Positions 24,506 through 37,571 of a DNA stretch of 64,000 bases are shown here, piece by piece. The first letter of the stretch is position 1. Every line of letters starts with the position of its first letter. The notes under the pieces were generated by a model. The model made no database searches. It was not told the DNA's origin and was given only the letters and a program-made list of their open reading frames with translations. The stretch comes from Piscicola geometra (lineage: Eukaryota > Annelida > Clitellata > Hirudinida > Piscicolidae): assembly GCA_943735955.1 (NCBI GenBank), contig OX030970.1:1377684-1441683 (forward strand), written 5' to 3'. A program made the translations under genes and the position numbers.

Positions 24506-27500
24506 TCAGTTCTTCCACTCAAGGTTGAGAGTGAGGGCGATGAAGGCAAACAAGTCAGTCATTTCCTCGATCTGGAGATTGTTGGAGAAAAAATTGTGAA
24601 ATTAAATAAAAAAAATTATTATAAAATATAATGAGAATAAATTTAAAACTGAGACTAAAAATTAATGAAAACATTTAATTAATGTAACTATTTTCATAAA
24701 TTATTAAAAATAATTTATTGACCGATTTCGAAGTTGGCTTTCCCGCTCCGTGTCCTGACTTGGTGTCGATCCTCGCCATGAGTGGACGAGTCTGTGAGAA
24801 GGTGAAGGTCATTGCGAAATTAACCGTTCCTCAGCTGTTTTTAACCACTTTAACCCCAAAAAACTTAAAACAACCAAGCCCAAACTTCTGTTTTTGTTTA
24901 TTTAAAAAATTAAAAATTAAACAATTTTTGGCTCTTCCACAATCCCTAAGTGAAAATTAACACCCAAATAAAAATATTTTCTTTAAATCCACTTTTCCAA
25001 AAACCTGGCTAGGATTTCTTCCAAGTGAGTGCTGCAGTTGCGCCAGCAGTTTGAGCGTGTGCAGTGGCACGACCCGATCGTCGTGGTCCCCGGTGAAAAG
25101 GAGGGTGGCGGGGTATTGGTGGGGTGGGGCAAGATGGGTGGGGATGGTGTGGAGGGGAGAATACCTGGATTGAAGTGGAAGGAGGGAGGGTGAGGTGGAG
25201 GGGGGGGTTTGGTGAAATGAAGAGAGGGGGTGGGGGTAAGAAGGCGTTTGTGTTGGGTGGTTGAGAAATAGGATGAAAAGTGAATCGTGGAACTATCGAA
25301 ATATAGAATTTATTAATATATAGGATTTAGAACCACTTTCAATTTTTTGTTTTAAACAAAATACTTGAACTTTTAAAAACGCAAATTATTTTTGACAAAC
25401 CCAAAATTCACCTAAAATACCACCCTTCACCTCCCCATAAATAAATGAACTTTCCCTCCCCACCCACTTGATTAGCACTTCAAAATCTTCTTTACAATCC
25501 GAACAGCCGAATTCGGTGATCCACGCATGACCAATTGTAAATTTCTGGAAACGTAGCATGTCCATCACACTGTTGTGGGGGGGGGAACGGGGGAGGGTTA
25601 GGATGGTTGGAGGGGGGGGTTTGGATGGTTGGGGGGGGGGGGGGGTTTGGATGGTTGGGGGAGAGGGAAATAGAGTGCGGAAGGTTGGGGAGAAAAAGGA
25701 GGAGGGTAAAGGATTATTATTCCATCAACTCACCCCCACCTAACAATTCACACTCCTTTCTTCCCACCCAACACCTCCTCATCCAACAGCTTACCCCTCC
25801 CACCCCCAAATAACTCACTCATCCCTCCCACCCCCAACAACTCACCCCTCCCACCCCTAAATAACTCACTCATCCCTCCCACCCCCAAACAACCCACTCA
25901 TCCCTCCCACCCCCAAACAACTCACTCCTCCTCCCACCCCCAACAACTCACTCCTCCTCCCACCCCCAACAACTCACTCATCCATCCCACCCCCAAACAA
26001 CTCACTCATCCCTCCCACCCCCAAACAACCCACTCATCCCTCCCACCCCCAAACAACTCACTCATCCCTCCCACCCCCAACAACTCACCCCATCTGAGCA
26101 ATCACACAAGCGAACAGATCTGGACGCTGATTGGCGCACGCAGCCACCAACAAGCCACCATTACTGCCCCCCATTATCGCCAATCTGGAAAAGGAAAAAG
26201 TATTAAATAAAGGTTAATTTGAATTTTAAAAAAATTCAAGAAAATGTTTAAAAAAAGAATTAATAAATACCAATAATAAAAACAATAAATACAAATAATT
26301 TTAAAAAGGAAAAAAAACAATAAATAAAAATAATTTAGTAAAAGAAAAAGAAAAAAAATTAAAGTAGGAAAAAGATATTTTTTTAAAATAAAAAACCAAC
26401 TTGTCAGGGTTAGTGTAGCGTTCATTGATGAGGTAGGTGGCGGCTGCCTGGAAGTCGTCAAAGACGTTTTGTTTGTTGGCCAGACTGCCCCCCTTGTGCC
26501 ACTTCTCACCATACTCCCTGGGGGGGGAGGGGGATGGGTTGGATGGATGGGGGGGGGGGTGGGTTGTTTAATGGTTGGATAGGTGTGTGGGATAGTTAGA
26601 TGGATGAATGGGGAGGGTGGGTTGTTTAATGGCTAGATAGGTGTGTGGGATAGTTAGATGGATGAATGGTTTGGGCTTGAAAAGATGAAGGGGATTGGAT
26701 GGTTATTTTGTGGTTTAGAGAAGGCGGGAATTCGGGACAGAAAAGAGTTGCGGTAATTGAAAAAGAATGAAATAAAGATTTCTAGTCTTTGGCTCGATTT
26801 TAAGACCTAATTTATAATCATCTACATCCTTTTTTCAAACACCCCTCCCCTCCCACCATTTCCACCCACAGCCCACTCACCCTCCCCCTCTTATATTCGG
26901 AATAGCGACCACGCCGGCCATGTCGTTAACGAAGAGTAGCCTTGAAATGCTGAAGGAGGGACAAACACTTATGCTGAAACCCCCGTAGCCGTAGAGAAGG
27001 ACAGGGTGGGAACTGTCTAGGACAAGATTCTGTTGGGGGTTGTTGTAGTGGTGGTGGTTGTGGTGGTGGTTGTGATGGTAGTTGTGGTGGTGGTTATTGT
27101 GATGGTAGTTGTGGTGGATGTTGTGGTGGATGTTGTGATGGTAGTTGTGGTGGATTTTGTGGTGGATGTTGTGGTAGTGGTGGTGTGCTTGAAAACTCCC
27201 ATAAAAGGCACAAAAAAATCATAAGAAAAAATTCAAAAGAGCCTGAAAAAACAACAAAATAACCTAAAAAAAACCTGAAAAACATAAAAATGTCAAAAAG
27301 AACAAAACAAATCCAAACAAGCGGCCATGAAAAAACCACCAACGCCAAGCACCACCCACCCAGCCACCTTCCTACTCATGATGAACATGGGTATCTTGAT
27401 GCTGGGGTCGTCCTTGGCGGCGTAGAAGACCTGCTTTGTTTCAAAGAGGTCAAGGTCAAAGCCTTTGACCTCTGTTCGTCTGTGGATCTGGTGGTGATGA

Positions 27501-30500
27501 TGATGATGGTGGTGATGATGATGATGACGATGATGATGACGACGATGATGATTTTTATTTAATGAAGCGCCAAAGGGTGATTGGAAGGAGGTGGTTTGGA
27601 ATGAGAACGATTGGGAGAAATTATTAATTAGAAAAAAATATATGTAAAAAAAAACATTGATTAAATATATAAATAATAAATAACAATAATAAAGATAATA
27701 AATATTATTCTTAATAATAATAGTAATAATAAGTAACCTTCGGAAGCCATGGTTTTTGGTTAAGATCTAGGTAGTAAATGATACCGGGAGACAAGAAGGA
27801 GCTGAAGTGGTAGAGGATCTATGGGGGGGTGAGGGGGAGATGATGGGGTGAAAAGGGGTGGAGTTGGGTTGGTGGGGTGGGAGGGAAATGAGATTAAAGG
27901 GGAGGAGTGGGTTGGGAGAGAGAGGTAGTGGGTTGGGTAAGGGATAGTGGAGTGGATGGGCAAGAGGGAGGGAGTTGACAGGGAAAGGGTGAGTTGAGAG
28001 AAAGATATGGGATGGGAGGAAAAAGTGGGATGGGGGGAAGAAGTGGGATGGAGGGAAGAAGAGAGATGGGGGGAAAAAGAGGGGTGGGGGAAAGAAGAGG
28101 GATGGGGGGAAGAAGAGGGATGGGGGGAAGAAGAGGGATGGGGGAAAGAAGAGGGATGGGGGGAAGAAGAGGGATGGGGGGAAGAAGAGGGATGGGGGGA
28201 AGAAGAGGGATGGGGGGAAGAAGAGGGATGGGGGGAAGAAGAGGGATGGGAGGAGGAAGAGGGATGGGGGGAAGAAGAGGGATGGGGGGAAGAAGAGGGA
28301 TGGGAGGAGGAAGAGGGATGGGGGGAAGAAGAGGGATGGGAGGAGGAAGAGGGATGGGGGGAAGAAGAGGGATGGGGGGAAGAAGAGGGATGGGGGGAAG
28401 AAGAGGGATGGGGGGAAGAAGAGGGATGGGAGGAAGAAGAGGGATGGGGGGAAGAAGAGGGATGGGGGGAAGAAGAGGGATGGGGGGAAGAAGAGGGATG
28501 GGGGGAAGAAGAGGGATGGGAGGAGGAAGAGGGATGGGGGGAGGAAGAGGGATGGGGGGAAGAAGAGGGATGGGGGGAAGAAGAGGGATGGGGGGAAGAA
28601 GTGGGATGGGAGGAGAAGTGGAGTGAAAGGGTAGGCAATGGATGGGATGGGTGGAAAAATAAGTGACAGCCGCACCCACCCAGCCGTCCCACCACCAACT
28701 TCACTGTGTTTCCTCTCTCCAGTCAACGAGCCCACTGTTCCAATCTCCAGCGGCAACGAGGCCAGTTTTTGGCCTGTCTTCAAACTGTTGATGTTCAACA
28801 CGCTCTAGGGAGAAAATAATAATAATAAATCCACATGATTTAACGAATTGTACAAAATATATTTTTATCCATTTATATCTTTTTTACAATTCCCCTTTCT
28901 TCTTCTCTTCTCCTCTCAATCTACCTCATCCCTCTCCTTCTTCTAGTCACTATCTCCACCCCACCTTCCCTACTCTTCCCACTCTACCTTCCTCCTACCC
29001 CCATCCTTCTCACCCACCCCCCCCCACCTAAATTCTCCTCCACCCTTCCCCCTCCCACTCTTCCCCGAGACCTTGACATCGTGTAAGTAAAGTGTCACCA
29101 GCTTATCCCCGTGCACACAACAAGCCCACTGCAATACATCGTATTGGTCTTCTTCAATGAGGGTGGTCTGTGCGGGGAGTGGGGTGGGATGGTTTGGGAT
29201 GGGCTTGTGGGTGTCGTAGAGGGGGTCTGTGGATGGAGTTGGACGGATGGGGTTGTCTGTGGATGGATGGGGTTGGTGGGTTGTAGAAAGATGAGGGTGG
29301 GGATTGATAGGAATGAAAATTGGGGAAGGGTGGGGGGGGGTTGAGGAACGGATGGAGGGGAGCAGATGTTTGAAGCTAACCTGTTCAGAGCCTTTGCTGA
29401 TGTCCATGGTGACCACCTGTTGAGGATGTAGATGATTATGATGAATTGATAATGGCATTAATGTTAATATTATTGGTGTTTATTGATATTTTTATTATTT
29501 TTGGTGTTATTATTATTGTCATTATTGGTTATATTATTATTATTGGCTATATTATTTTAATTATTATTCACCTTATAGTTAGAAGCATTCAAGTTGGTCT
29601 TGAATGTAAACAGAGTATCGTCATTCGCGATGTACTGTGGTGATGATGATGACGATGATGGAGATGATGACGATGATGATGATGATGACGATGATGATGA
29701 TTATAATGATTATGATCTTACACACACCTCGTATTCGGCATCAAAGTTGTCAATAACCTTCTCGAAGGGTAGCATTCCTGTATATGTGTGTGTGAAGGTA
29801 GGTGGGTGGGTGGGTCAGTCATAAATTCCATAAACCCCCCCTCCCCCCAAATTCACCCTACCCCCCCTCCTCAAAAACATTTAACCCTTCCCGCTACAAT
29901 CACATAACCCCTCTTAAATCATCCAACCCCCCTCCCACTAAATCATTACCCAAACCCACTCCCCCTCCCACTAAATCATTACCCAAACCCACCTTCTCCC
30001 CCCCCTCACGCCTCCTCAACCCTCCCTCCCACCTTTAACTCCACCCTCTAGAGCATTCAAATCACATACGTAAACCCTGTTCACGGGCTCACAGCCCTCC
30101 GATATACTACACACCAAGTACCTGCCGCAGTCACTCACTGTGGCGCCCCTGGGATAGGTTGGGGGGGGGGGGGGGGTGGGGGTGGGTGAGGGTGGGGCAG
30201 GGGGGGGTGGGAGAGGGGTGGGGTGGGGGAGGGGGGGGTGGGGAAGGGGAGGGGGGGGTGGGGAAGGGGAGTAGGGGTGTGGGAAAAGGGTGAGTTTAGA
30301 GAATTGGAGGGATGGAAGTGAATTGGGGAATAGAGAAATAGATGTGAAAGAGAAGGGAGGATGGAATTATTCACTCATTCATTTATTCTTTTTCTATATT
30401 TATTCACTAATTTACTTATTCATTGAATCCATCCACCCAAAATATCGTTCTTCCAGCCATCCATCCATTCGTCTATTCATCCATCCATCCATCCATCCAT

Positions 30501-31856
30501 CCACCCATCCATCCATCCATCCATCCATCCATCCATCCATCTATCTATCCATCCATCCATCTATCCATCCACCCATCCACTCATCCATCCATCCATCCAT
30601 CCATTCATCCATCCATCCATTCACTCATCCATCCATCCATCGACTCATCCATCCATCCATCCACTCATCCACTTACGTATGCCACTTGGGGTGATCCGGC
30701 CACGCCGCACAAATGACATCATCATTATCACGACCACCACCACCACCATCATTACCATGACCACTGGCATCATCATCAGCAGCACCGCCAATCACGTGAT
30801 ACTTTAAAAGTTGATTGAGATTTGCATTGGTTTCGGTACCGTCTGCTTTTGATTGGGTGTCTAGTGAGTAGGTCTGGATGGGTGGATTAGAGAAATATTT
30901 AATAATTAAAAAAGTATCATAATAATAATAATAAATAATAAAATTAATAATACCATCATCATAATAGCGATAATTATATAAAATAATAATAATAGTAGTA
31001 ATAAATAAATGAAATTATCCAATAATAATAGAATATTTAAAGTTACAATAATAATAAGATCAATATATTGGCCACATTGTAGAAGAAGCCGCGATGGTCG
31101 TGGGTCCAGGCCAGGGATGTAAACTTGCAATTGTTTATCTGGTCCTTTAGGTCTTTGCCTGTCTGTGTGTCTCTCACCTGATGATGATGATGATGGTGTG
31201 CTGATGATGATGATGGTGGTAGTGATGGTGATGATGGTGTGGTGGTGATGGTGATGATGTGGTAGTGATGGTGGTGTTGTGATGTGGTTGTAATGATGTT
31301 TGGTTAGTTGCTGGGCTGGTTGCTGCAAATCAAATCCTACCCACTGACCAACAAACCATCAAACCCCATTCACAGACCTATCCAACCAAACGCAACCCAT
31401 TCAACCAAATGCCAACCCATCCAACCAAAAGCCAACCCATCCAACCACCAACCCTTATGGTAAGCCAATCCGACCCAGAAACACTGTAAGCATAAGCAAA
31501 ATAACGACCATCTTCCGAAAAAGAGGTCGAACTAATGGCAGTGGTTCCATCCGCGGACATTTCATTTGGGTCCAGAAACACTCTACCTTCTGATTGCAGT
31601 GTGTCTTGCACGTAGATGACACTGTGGTGGGGGGGGAGGTTTGATGGAGCATTAAAAATAAAAATCATCCTCATCACTCTCATCATCATCATCATCATCC
31701 TCATCATCATCATCACCCTCATCATCATCATCATCACCCACCTCTGGTTTTGCAAACCAGTGTTGTGTGAATAGTACCACTTTTCACCATGTTTGTGTGG
31801 GCATCCATACTTGGGGTAGTCCCACACCTCTGTCATTCTGTGTGTGTGTGTGTGTA

Positions 31857-31938
<82 letters not shown>

Positions 31939-32303
31939 GGTTTTTGTGTGTCATTTTTCAAATCACAAACTTCTTCTTGAAGGCATCTTTGAATGTACAC
32001 TTTTGTAAGTAAGGCATCGTGACCTCATTCTGAAGGTCTACAAAGCGCTTTGTTTCTTCAGAATCTGGATCTTCAAGCCATCTATATGGGTCTGTGACCT
32101 TTGTAAAGAAATTTATAAATTATTTTAAAACTTATTTAACTATTAATTTATTTAAAATCATTTTATTCTATCCTAGGATTAGATATGAATGGTAATTTTA
32201 TTTATTTATAATAATAGGTGTTTAAAAGTAATACCTTTACTCCATGATAATCATCTACAACAGTTTCATCTCTTCTGACATCAGGGTAATTAAAAACCGA
32301 CAT
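24506..32303 (-). CDS. PREP: Prolyl endopeptidase (prolyl oligopeptidase, family S9A)
   Basis: 21 exons join in phase to 724 aa (human PREP is 710): 32303-32235, 32098-31971, 31837-31742, 31621-31453, 31177-31076, 30873-30677, 30148-30045, 29777-29728, 29634-29572, 29416-29381, 29167-29072, 28804-28700, 27818-27738, 27487-27368, 27029-26881, 26517-26401, 26184-26089, 25569-25468, 25164-25005, 24791-24723, 24571-24506. The N-terminus ([16 protein letters not shown]) and the beta-propeller region match PREP throughout. The alpha/beta-hydrolase domain has the nucleophile in GGSNGG (Ser about 568), Asp in DHDDRVV (about 653-656) and His in SGHGAGKP (about 694). The family cleaves short peptides after proline, usually in the cytosol; no signal peptide is seen. 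Oddity: exon 6 carries a Gly/Asp/Asn-rich insert of about 24 residues encoded by CAT/CAC-type repeat. Confidence 0.97.
25730..26090. repeat. 28-bp minisatellite, C-rich
   Basis: Tandem CTCACTCATCCCTCCCACCC plus CCAAACAA units, with variants, fill most of PREP intron 17. On the transcript the tract is G-rich and begins at the GTGAGT donor, so the splice donor itself reads as part of the first unit. Confidence 0.93.
27035..27560. repeat. GTGGTTGT and GATGATG repeats around a PREP exon
   Basis: 27,035-27,190 is GTGGTGGTTGTGATGG repeat and 27,500-27,560 is GATGATG. They lie on either side of the PREP exon at 27368-27487. On the transcript both are CA/CAT-rich tracts that lead to acceptor sites. 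Confidence 0.9.
28005..28615. repeat. 18-bp G/A-rich minisatellite (about 33 copies)
   Basis: Unit GGGATGGGGGGAAGAAGA with minor variants (GGAGGAAGA), about 600 bases, in PREP intron 12. Because 18 is a multiple of three, all six frames stay open and yield long false proteins (up to 344 aa). The plus strand has regularly spaced G runs that could form G-quadruplexes; the transcript carries the C/T-rich strand. Confidence 0.97.
29440..30670. repeat. Several simple repeats in PREP introns
   Basis: 29,640-29,705 is GATGATGACGATG; 30,155-30,290 is a G-run tract with GGTGGGG; 30,455-30,670 is (CCAT)n with CCACTCAT variants. Each lies in a PREP intron. The first ends at an acceptor on the transcript, and the second lies upstream of another acceptor as a C-rich tract. 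Confidence 0.92.
31185..31937. repeat. GATG, CATC and (GT)n repeats at PREP splice sites
   Basis: 31,185-31,270 is GATGATGGTG repeat, which reads as CATCATCAG into the exon 5 acceptor. 31,680-31,740 is CATCATC, which reads as GTGGGTGATGATG from the exon 3 donor. 31,842-31,937 is (GT)n, which reads as (CA)n directly into the exon 3 acceptor. Confidence 0.95.
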
Positions 32304-32733
32304 CTTGTTTTTTCTATAAAATATTTTTTTAATTAATTGTCTTTAATTATAAGTAATCTAGGTTGAAACGGATGAATGTGCAATAGTTTTTTAATTTAAA
32401 CAAAAATAATTGCCACTACAACCTGCTTGAATATTGATTTTTTTTCAGAAAATAACAACTTAAGCTATAACTTTTTCTGGAACAAAACTGGTTGAATGAA
32501 CTACAGAGAAATGATTTCGATACGATTCTCAGCATTAAAAACGTTAACGCCTATAATGGTTTTACTATTTTCACAGATATCAAAACTAAGATCAAAGATT
32601 TTATTTGATCAAAGAACGAAATCATGGAAAAATCAATGCTAGATTAAATTCAATTAACTCAATATTATTTTTAATTACTGACTTTCATTAAAATGTGTTG
32701 AATCGATAGCTGTAGATTATTTCTTGAAAACTA

Positions 32734-34430
32734 TTAATATTTTTCAAGTTGTTCCAGAATCCAGTCGTGGACGTAATTGACTCGGGAGTAGACACCAGGA
32801 TACTTGCTGGCACAACCAATGCCCCAAGACACGATTCCAATAAGAGCAAAGCTGCCATCCTTTTGTTTTAACACCAACGGGCCTCCTGAATCACCCTGTG
32901 TGGATTTGGTGAAAAATTTTATCTTCTATCTATCTAATATTTAATTAATAACAGAGTTTTTCTTGATAAAACAGAGCTTTAAAATACTTCAATTCACTTT
33001 TAAGTGGTTTCTGTTTTCAGTTTTAATTTTGAAAAAATAAATACCTGGCAAGCGTCTCTGACTGTACTGTCCTTGTTATCAGTTGCGCAAATCATATCCT
33101 CAGAGATCTTATCAGCCCCGTATTTGGACTTGCAGTAAGCTTGGGTCGTTATGTTGAGGGTGGTGTAGCGCAGAGTTTGGCTAGAAGGACCGCCAACTGT
33201 TTGATAAATATAATTTAGATAATAGGAATTTTTAAAGTTAAAAACTTTTTTTAAAACTATAAATCAAAAAATTTAAGTACTCCAACCTCTGATGTTTCCC
33301 CAACCCGAAGTGAGAGACTTGAGATGCACATAGTCGTGATGTTCTTCGGGAGCACAGACAGGCCACGCGTTTTCATCCAATTCCAAAGTGCCGTTAATCT
33401 TGATGAGAGCTACATCGTGTTCATACCTGACTTTTTGGCTGTATTTTGGATGCAAGATCCATTTTTCGATTGAGTAGGATTTCTTTGTTAATTCTGGCTT
33501 GCTCTTATTGTGTTCACCAATCCATACTTTCACGTCATCGGGCCTACTGAAAATTCGAAAAAATAATGTATTTAAATGTTCATAACTCGATTATTGTAAA
33601 CGCTTAATAAATAAGAAATTAGTAAAAAAAAACGAGACATTAATAATTGAAAATGATAAGACTTTTTGCAAGGTATATAAATATAGAAAAAATGAGAAAC
33701 TAACTTTCTTTCGAGACAATGAGCTGCGGTAAGAATCCATTTCTCGTTAATGATCGAACCACCGCAGAACTGGAAGCTTCCTTTTTTCAAACTCACCTGA
33801 AACCATTCATATTCTAATACATGTGCTTAAATGATAAAAATTTAATTTAAAATTAATTCTAAAAATAGCTGTTATTCAATAAAATACACACTCATTAATT
33901 CGAATAAAGTTTACATCGTAAAATGGAGTTTTAAAACCTTCTCTAAAGTATATGCAAAACCACTTTCAAAGATATATAATATATTTTAAAAAATAAAAAA
34001 TCCTTTTGATCCTTCTTTCATTTTAAAAAAACCAACAAACCTGCCACGGAAACTCGTTGGGTCTGGCTTCAATTCCACCGACTATGGAAGGAGCGGGCAG
34101 TTCCATACTTCCAGCATCCGGGTACTTGCTTTTGCCGCATTTCAGCCAGCTGGCAGACGAGCCTGTGGTGTGGTTTTGTTGCAGTTTGTTTTATTTTTTA
34201 CTTTTAAATATCTTCAAGCCAATTTTAAGATGAATTCAAATTTTATTGTTAATGTCTTGAGACTCGTTATGGTTAACACCACGATAATAATACGCTTTGT
34301 TGTTTTGCACTTTATAGTAACTTCAATATTAAATCTTTCATTAGTTTGTATAAATATTGTGGTTTTTGTTGCTACAACACTCACCGAAAGCCAGCGAGAG
34401 GATGGTCAGAATGAGGATGAAGAGCTTCAT
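32734..34430 (-). CDS. Secreted trypsin-like serine protease (S1A)
   Basis: Six exons in phase give 277 aa: 34430-34385, 34162-34041, 33796-33705, 33546-33287, 33196-33045, 32895-32734. Residues 1-16 are a signal peptide ([16 protein letters not shown]). A short propeptide containing Cys24 precedes IVGG at 42-45. The catalytic triad is His82 in LTAAHC, Asp131 in YEHDVALI and Ser227 in GDSGGP. Asp221, six residues before Ser227, is the trypsin-type S1 pocket aspartate, so cleavage after Lys/Arg is expected. The VCAPE segment can supply the cysteine that bonds the propeptide, as in chymotrypsinogen-type enzymes. Oddity: the residue before IVGG is Ser, not Arg or Lys. It lies head to tail with PREP, 430 bp upstream. 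The physiological substrate cannot be told from sequence. Confidence 0.96.
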
Positions 34431-37400
34431 GGTGACGTCTGGAAATCGCATAAAACAGACGCTCAAACCTCTCTTTTTATACACTCGGGGTACATCACAA
34501 TCTTATCATTGTGATAAGGTTATCTGAATTGAGAATTGCAATTCTTCTTAATATGAGAAAAGTCAATTATAGATAAGATTCAAGTTTTTTATATTTCTCT
34601 GAAATCATTCTCCCTCCGTCATATCTCCTATTATGAAATGATAAGAATATCGAAGTTGAGAAGTTAATGAGATAAATTCCATTAAAAAAAATTGTTATTA
34701 TAAAAATTTCAGAGTTCAAAAAGTAAAATGATTGTTTAAATTTGTTAAAAATTAATCTTTCCTATCGTTTAACATATTAAACGTTGCAGTCATATTCTTA
34801 TCACACTATAAAATAATAATAATAATACAATCTTTTCAAAATGTCACAATAAGTAGAATCCTTTTTAGCAGAGTTGGATTTTTCAAATTTCTTTCAAAAG
34901 GAATCATACTTTTTTTACTCCTAAAAGTTGGTATTTTTCACAAGAAAGTTAGATTTTGTTACAGAAGGCTCAACCTTGACTAAATAGCACACATTTTAAA
35001 TTTCCATTGGGGAATTGTCTTTTTGAACCCCATCCCCCCCCCCCCCCCAAATCCAGCCCTGTTTGTTAGCTGAACAGTAGAGTTCAGACGGAGTATTGAA
35101 GGATTCAATAGAACTAGACCAATTTGCAATAGATTAAAAACACGAAAAAAAAGATGAAGATAGCAGATGATTTATCCCTCAAGGGAAAGTCATCAACACG
35201 ATAAAAAGAAAACGAGATTATGTGAGTGAGCGATGAATGATAGTTCCAAAAGGAATAGATAATTCCACGATAGAACCAATCTAAAGCCTATGAATGTATG
35301 CTTATGTTAATTGGTCGATTTTACAGGAGTTTTCAGATAAAATTAGTTCTCTGAATAAGAATTTATTGAAGCTTGCACCTCTCAAAAAGTATAATTAAAT
35401 AAATGAAAAATAATTAAATTTTCATTTCCCAATTTAAAGTCTTCCATATTTTCCATTAAATAAATTCAGCCCAACACTGCTTATGGCGCTCAACATACCT
35501 GTATGAGCACATAAGAAGTTTCATGCCGCGTTGCTATGGTTACAGTGGATTAATGTAATTCGAGGAATTTTCAATGTTGCATTGTTGCATATTTTAGGTG
35601 ATCATCAAGAGTTTCTATTATTATTATTATTGTTGTTTGTATCGTTTTACTTTTTAATAGTTTTAATTAGTTTATAATGACAAATTTTGATTTATTTTAA
35701 AACAAATTTTCATTCCATAGAGAGGTCAGATATTTGATATTTGTTTTTACAATTATAAAACATGATTTTCCCTCTAATTTTCCTGATTTTAATAGTTAAT
35801 TAAAAAATTCGATAAAAGATGTAACTTTTTATATTATATAATAATAGCACTTGTTAATTGTATAATTTAGTTATTTAACTAATATATATAGTATAATAAA
35901 TATTAATTAATATACTTAGACAAGATGATTAATCACTACGATCACATGGTTATGAAGCTAAATCATGATATATAAAGGACATATAATCCCTTCAACGTAC
36001 TGATTTGTTTCTTGAATTAGTGATTTATTTTATTTAAATTAAAAATACATATTTAATTTGATAATTATATTTCAAACTAAATACTTGGCTAAGTGTAATT
36101 AAATATTTTTTCGTAATTTTCTGTAGGTTTTTGTTTTTTCCAAGTTTGAAAAGGTGTGTTATTAGACTACTTAATATAATAGTACTCTAAATTTAAATAT
36201 TTCTTTTTTTTTTCTCAAAAACTTTATTCGATAATAACGATATACCATTCTATATTTAATTTATAAAACAGCCATTATATTATACGAATGAACTAATTTA
36301 CTTTGAGAAATAAATATCAATTTAGATAAATTAAGAACATAAATAAAATCATTGGAAATAATAAAACATATTTTTAATAAATGGAATTCGTATTTTAATA
36401 TAAATTTCACTATCCATTGTTGAAAAACAGCTTTTTTTGTTGAGTGAAAAAAATTTTATATAAAAAAAATACAATTTTCTAGTTAGTGTTCATGATAGAA
36501 TTTAAGTTAGAATATAATTTTATAAATATTTTTACGCTTGTAAATGATTGAATTGGTATGATAGAAGCCATAAATCGATTATCATTAACCTAATGTGCGT
36601 GTTTGTGTGTGTTTGTGTGTATGTGTGTGTGTGTATGTGTTTGTGTGTGTGTATGTGTGTGTGTATGTATGTGTGTGTGTGTGTGTTGTTGTGTGCGTGT
36701 TTCTCAAAGCATCCCATCATGAATGCATACCTGTGTCGATTGGGTACACTCATCAAAATGCCATTCACACATGACGTTCGGTACGAAGAAAAACAAAATA
36801 GATAAATAAATTTTAAATTAATGAATAGAATGAATTTCATAAAATAATAGTTAATCAAATAAAATGGAATAACTCAAAGTACTATTTAAGAACTTATTGA
36901 TGAAATAATAATAATTAAAACGTAATTTTTAAATATTTAAAAATGAATTTCAATATTGAAACAAATATTTAATTTACCCCCTTCAAAAATTAATCGTGAC
37001 ATGATAAATAATACGTGAGAAGTTGGTTTTTTCTTAGGAAAGTGACAAATGGAAACACCCAAGACACATATATATGATATATAAAATTACATGAAATTCA
37101 CTAGATAATGAATCAGAAGGCAATAGTTGATGTATGTATATAATTATGAAATGTATATTATATTTTATATTATATATATTATATATTATAAAAACCCTAG
37201 AGACAATTAGTCAAATACCAATTATGTAAAATATTTATTTCAAAGTTTAAACAGACCTAGTAACTGTACTGGTAGCTAATTGCCTTAGATTTATAGTTCA
37301 TAAAAAGATTTCAATATTTCAAGTCGTATTTGAAATTATTTGAGTAAATTTGATTTATAAATCTTTTATTCACATTTCTCATTCAGAAGAAACATTCGAC

Positions 37401-37571
37401 GGGTGAAACAGCAAAAGAAGCTGACATAATTTCTTTAAATAAATTGTAAAAGGAATTCATATTAAAGCATATTAAAGAACAACCATCAACCCAAAAACTC
37501 AAAAATCCAAATCATCAACTAACGACTACAAGAAAAAACAAAGTTTCGAATCATCAACAACTACAACAAAA
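34431..37571. other. Intergenic AT-rich region
   Basis: No gene is supported. A poly-C run lies at about 35,034-35,048 and a GT/GTAT tract at about 36,598-36,687. The region lies between the divergently transcribed protease and claudin-like genes. The CVCVC frame at 36,548 is repeat. Confidence 0.5.

Noticed and set aside
25558..26090. Direct repeats considered as a CRISPR array
   Set aside because: The units are contiguous minisatellite copies without unique spacers, in a eukaryotic intron.
27760..28801. 314-344 aa Pro/Ser or Phe/Pro-rich proteins
   Set aside because: They are the 18-bp minisatellite in PREP intron 12 plus flanking PREP exons 12 and 13.
34170..34514. Plus-strand 114-aa frame overlapping the protease
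   Set aside because: It covers exon 1 and intron 1 of the minus-strand protease in antisense and has AT-driven hydrophobic composition.
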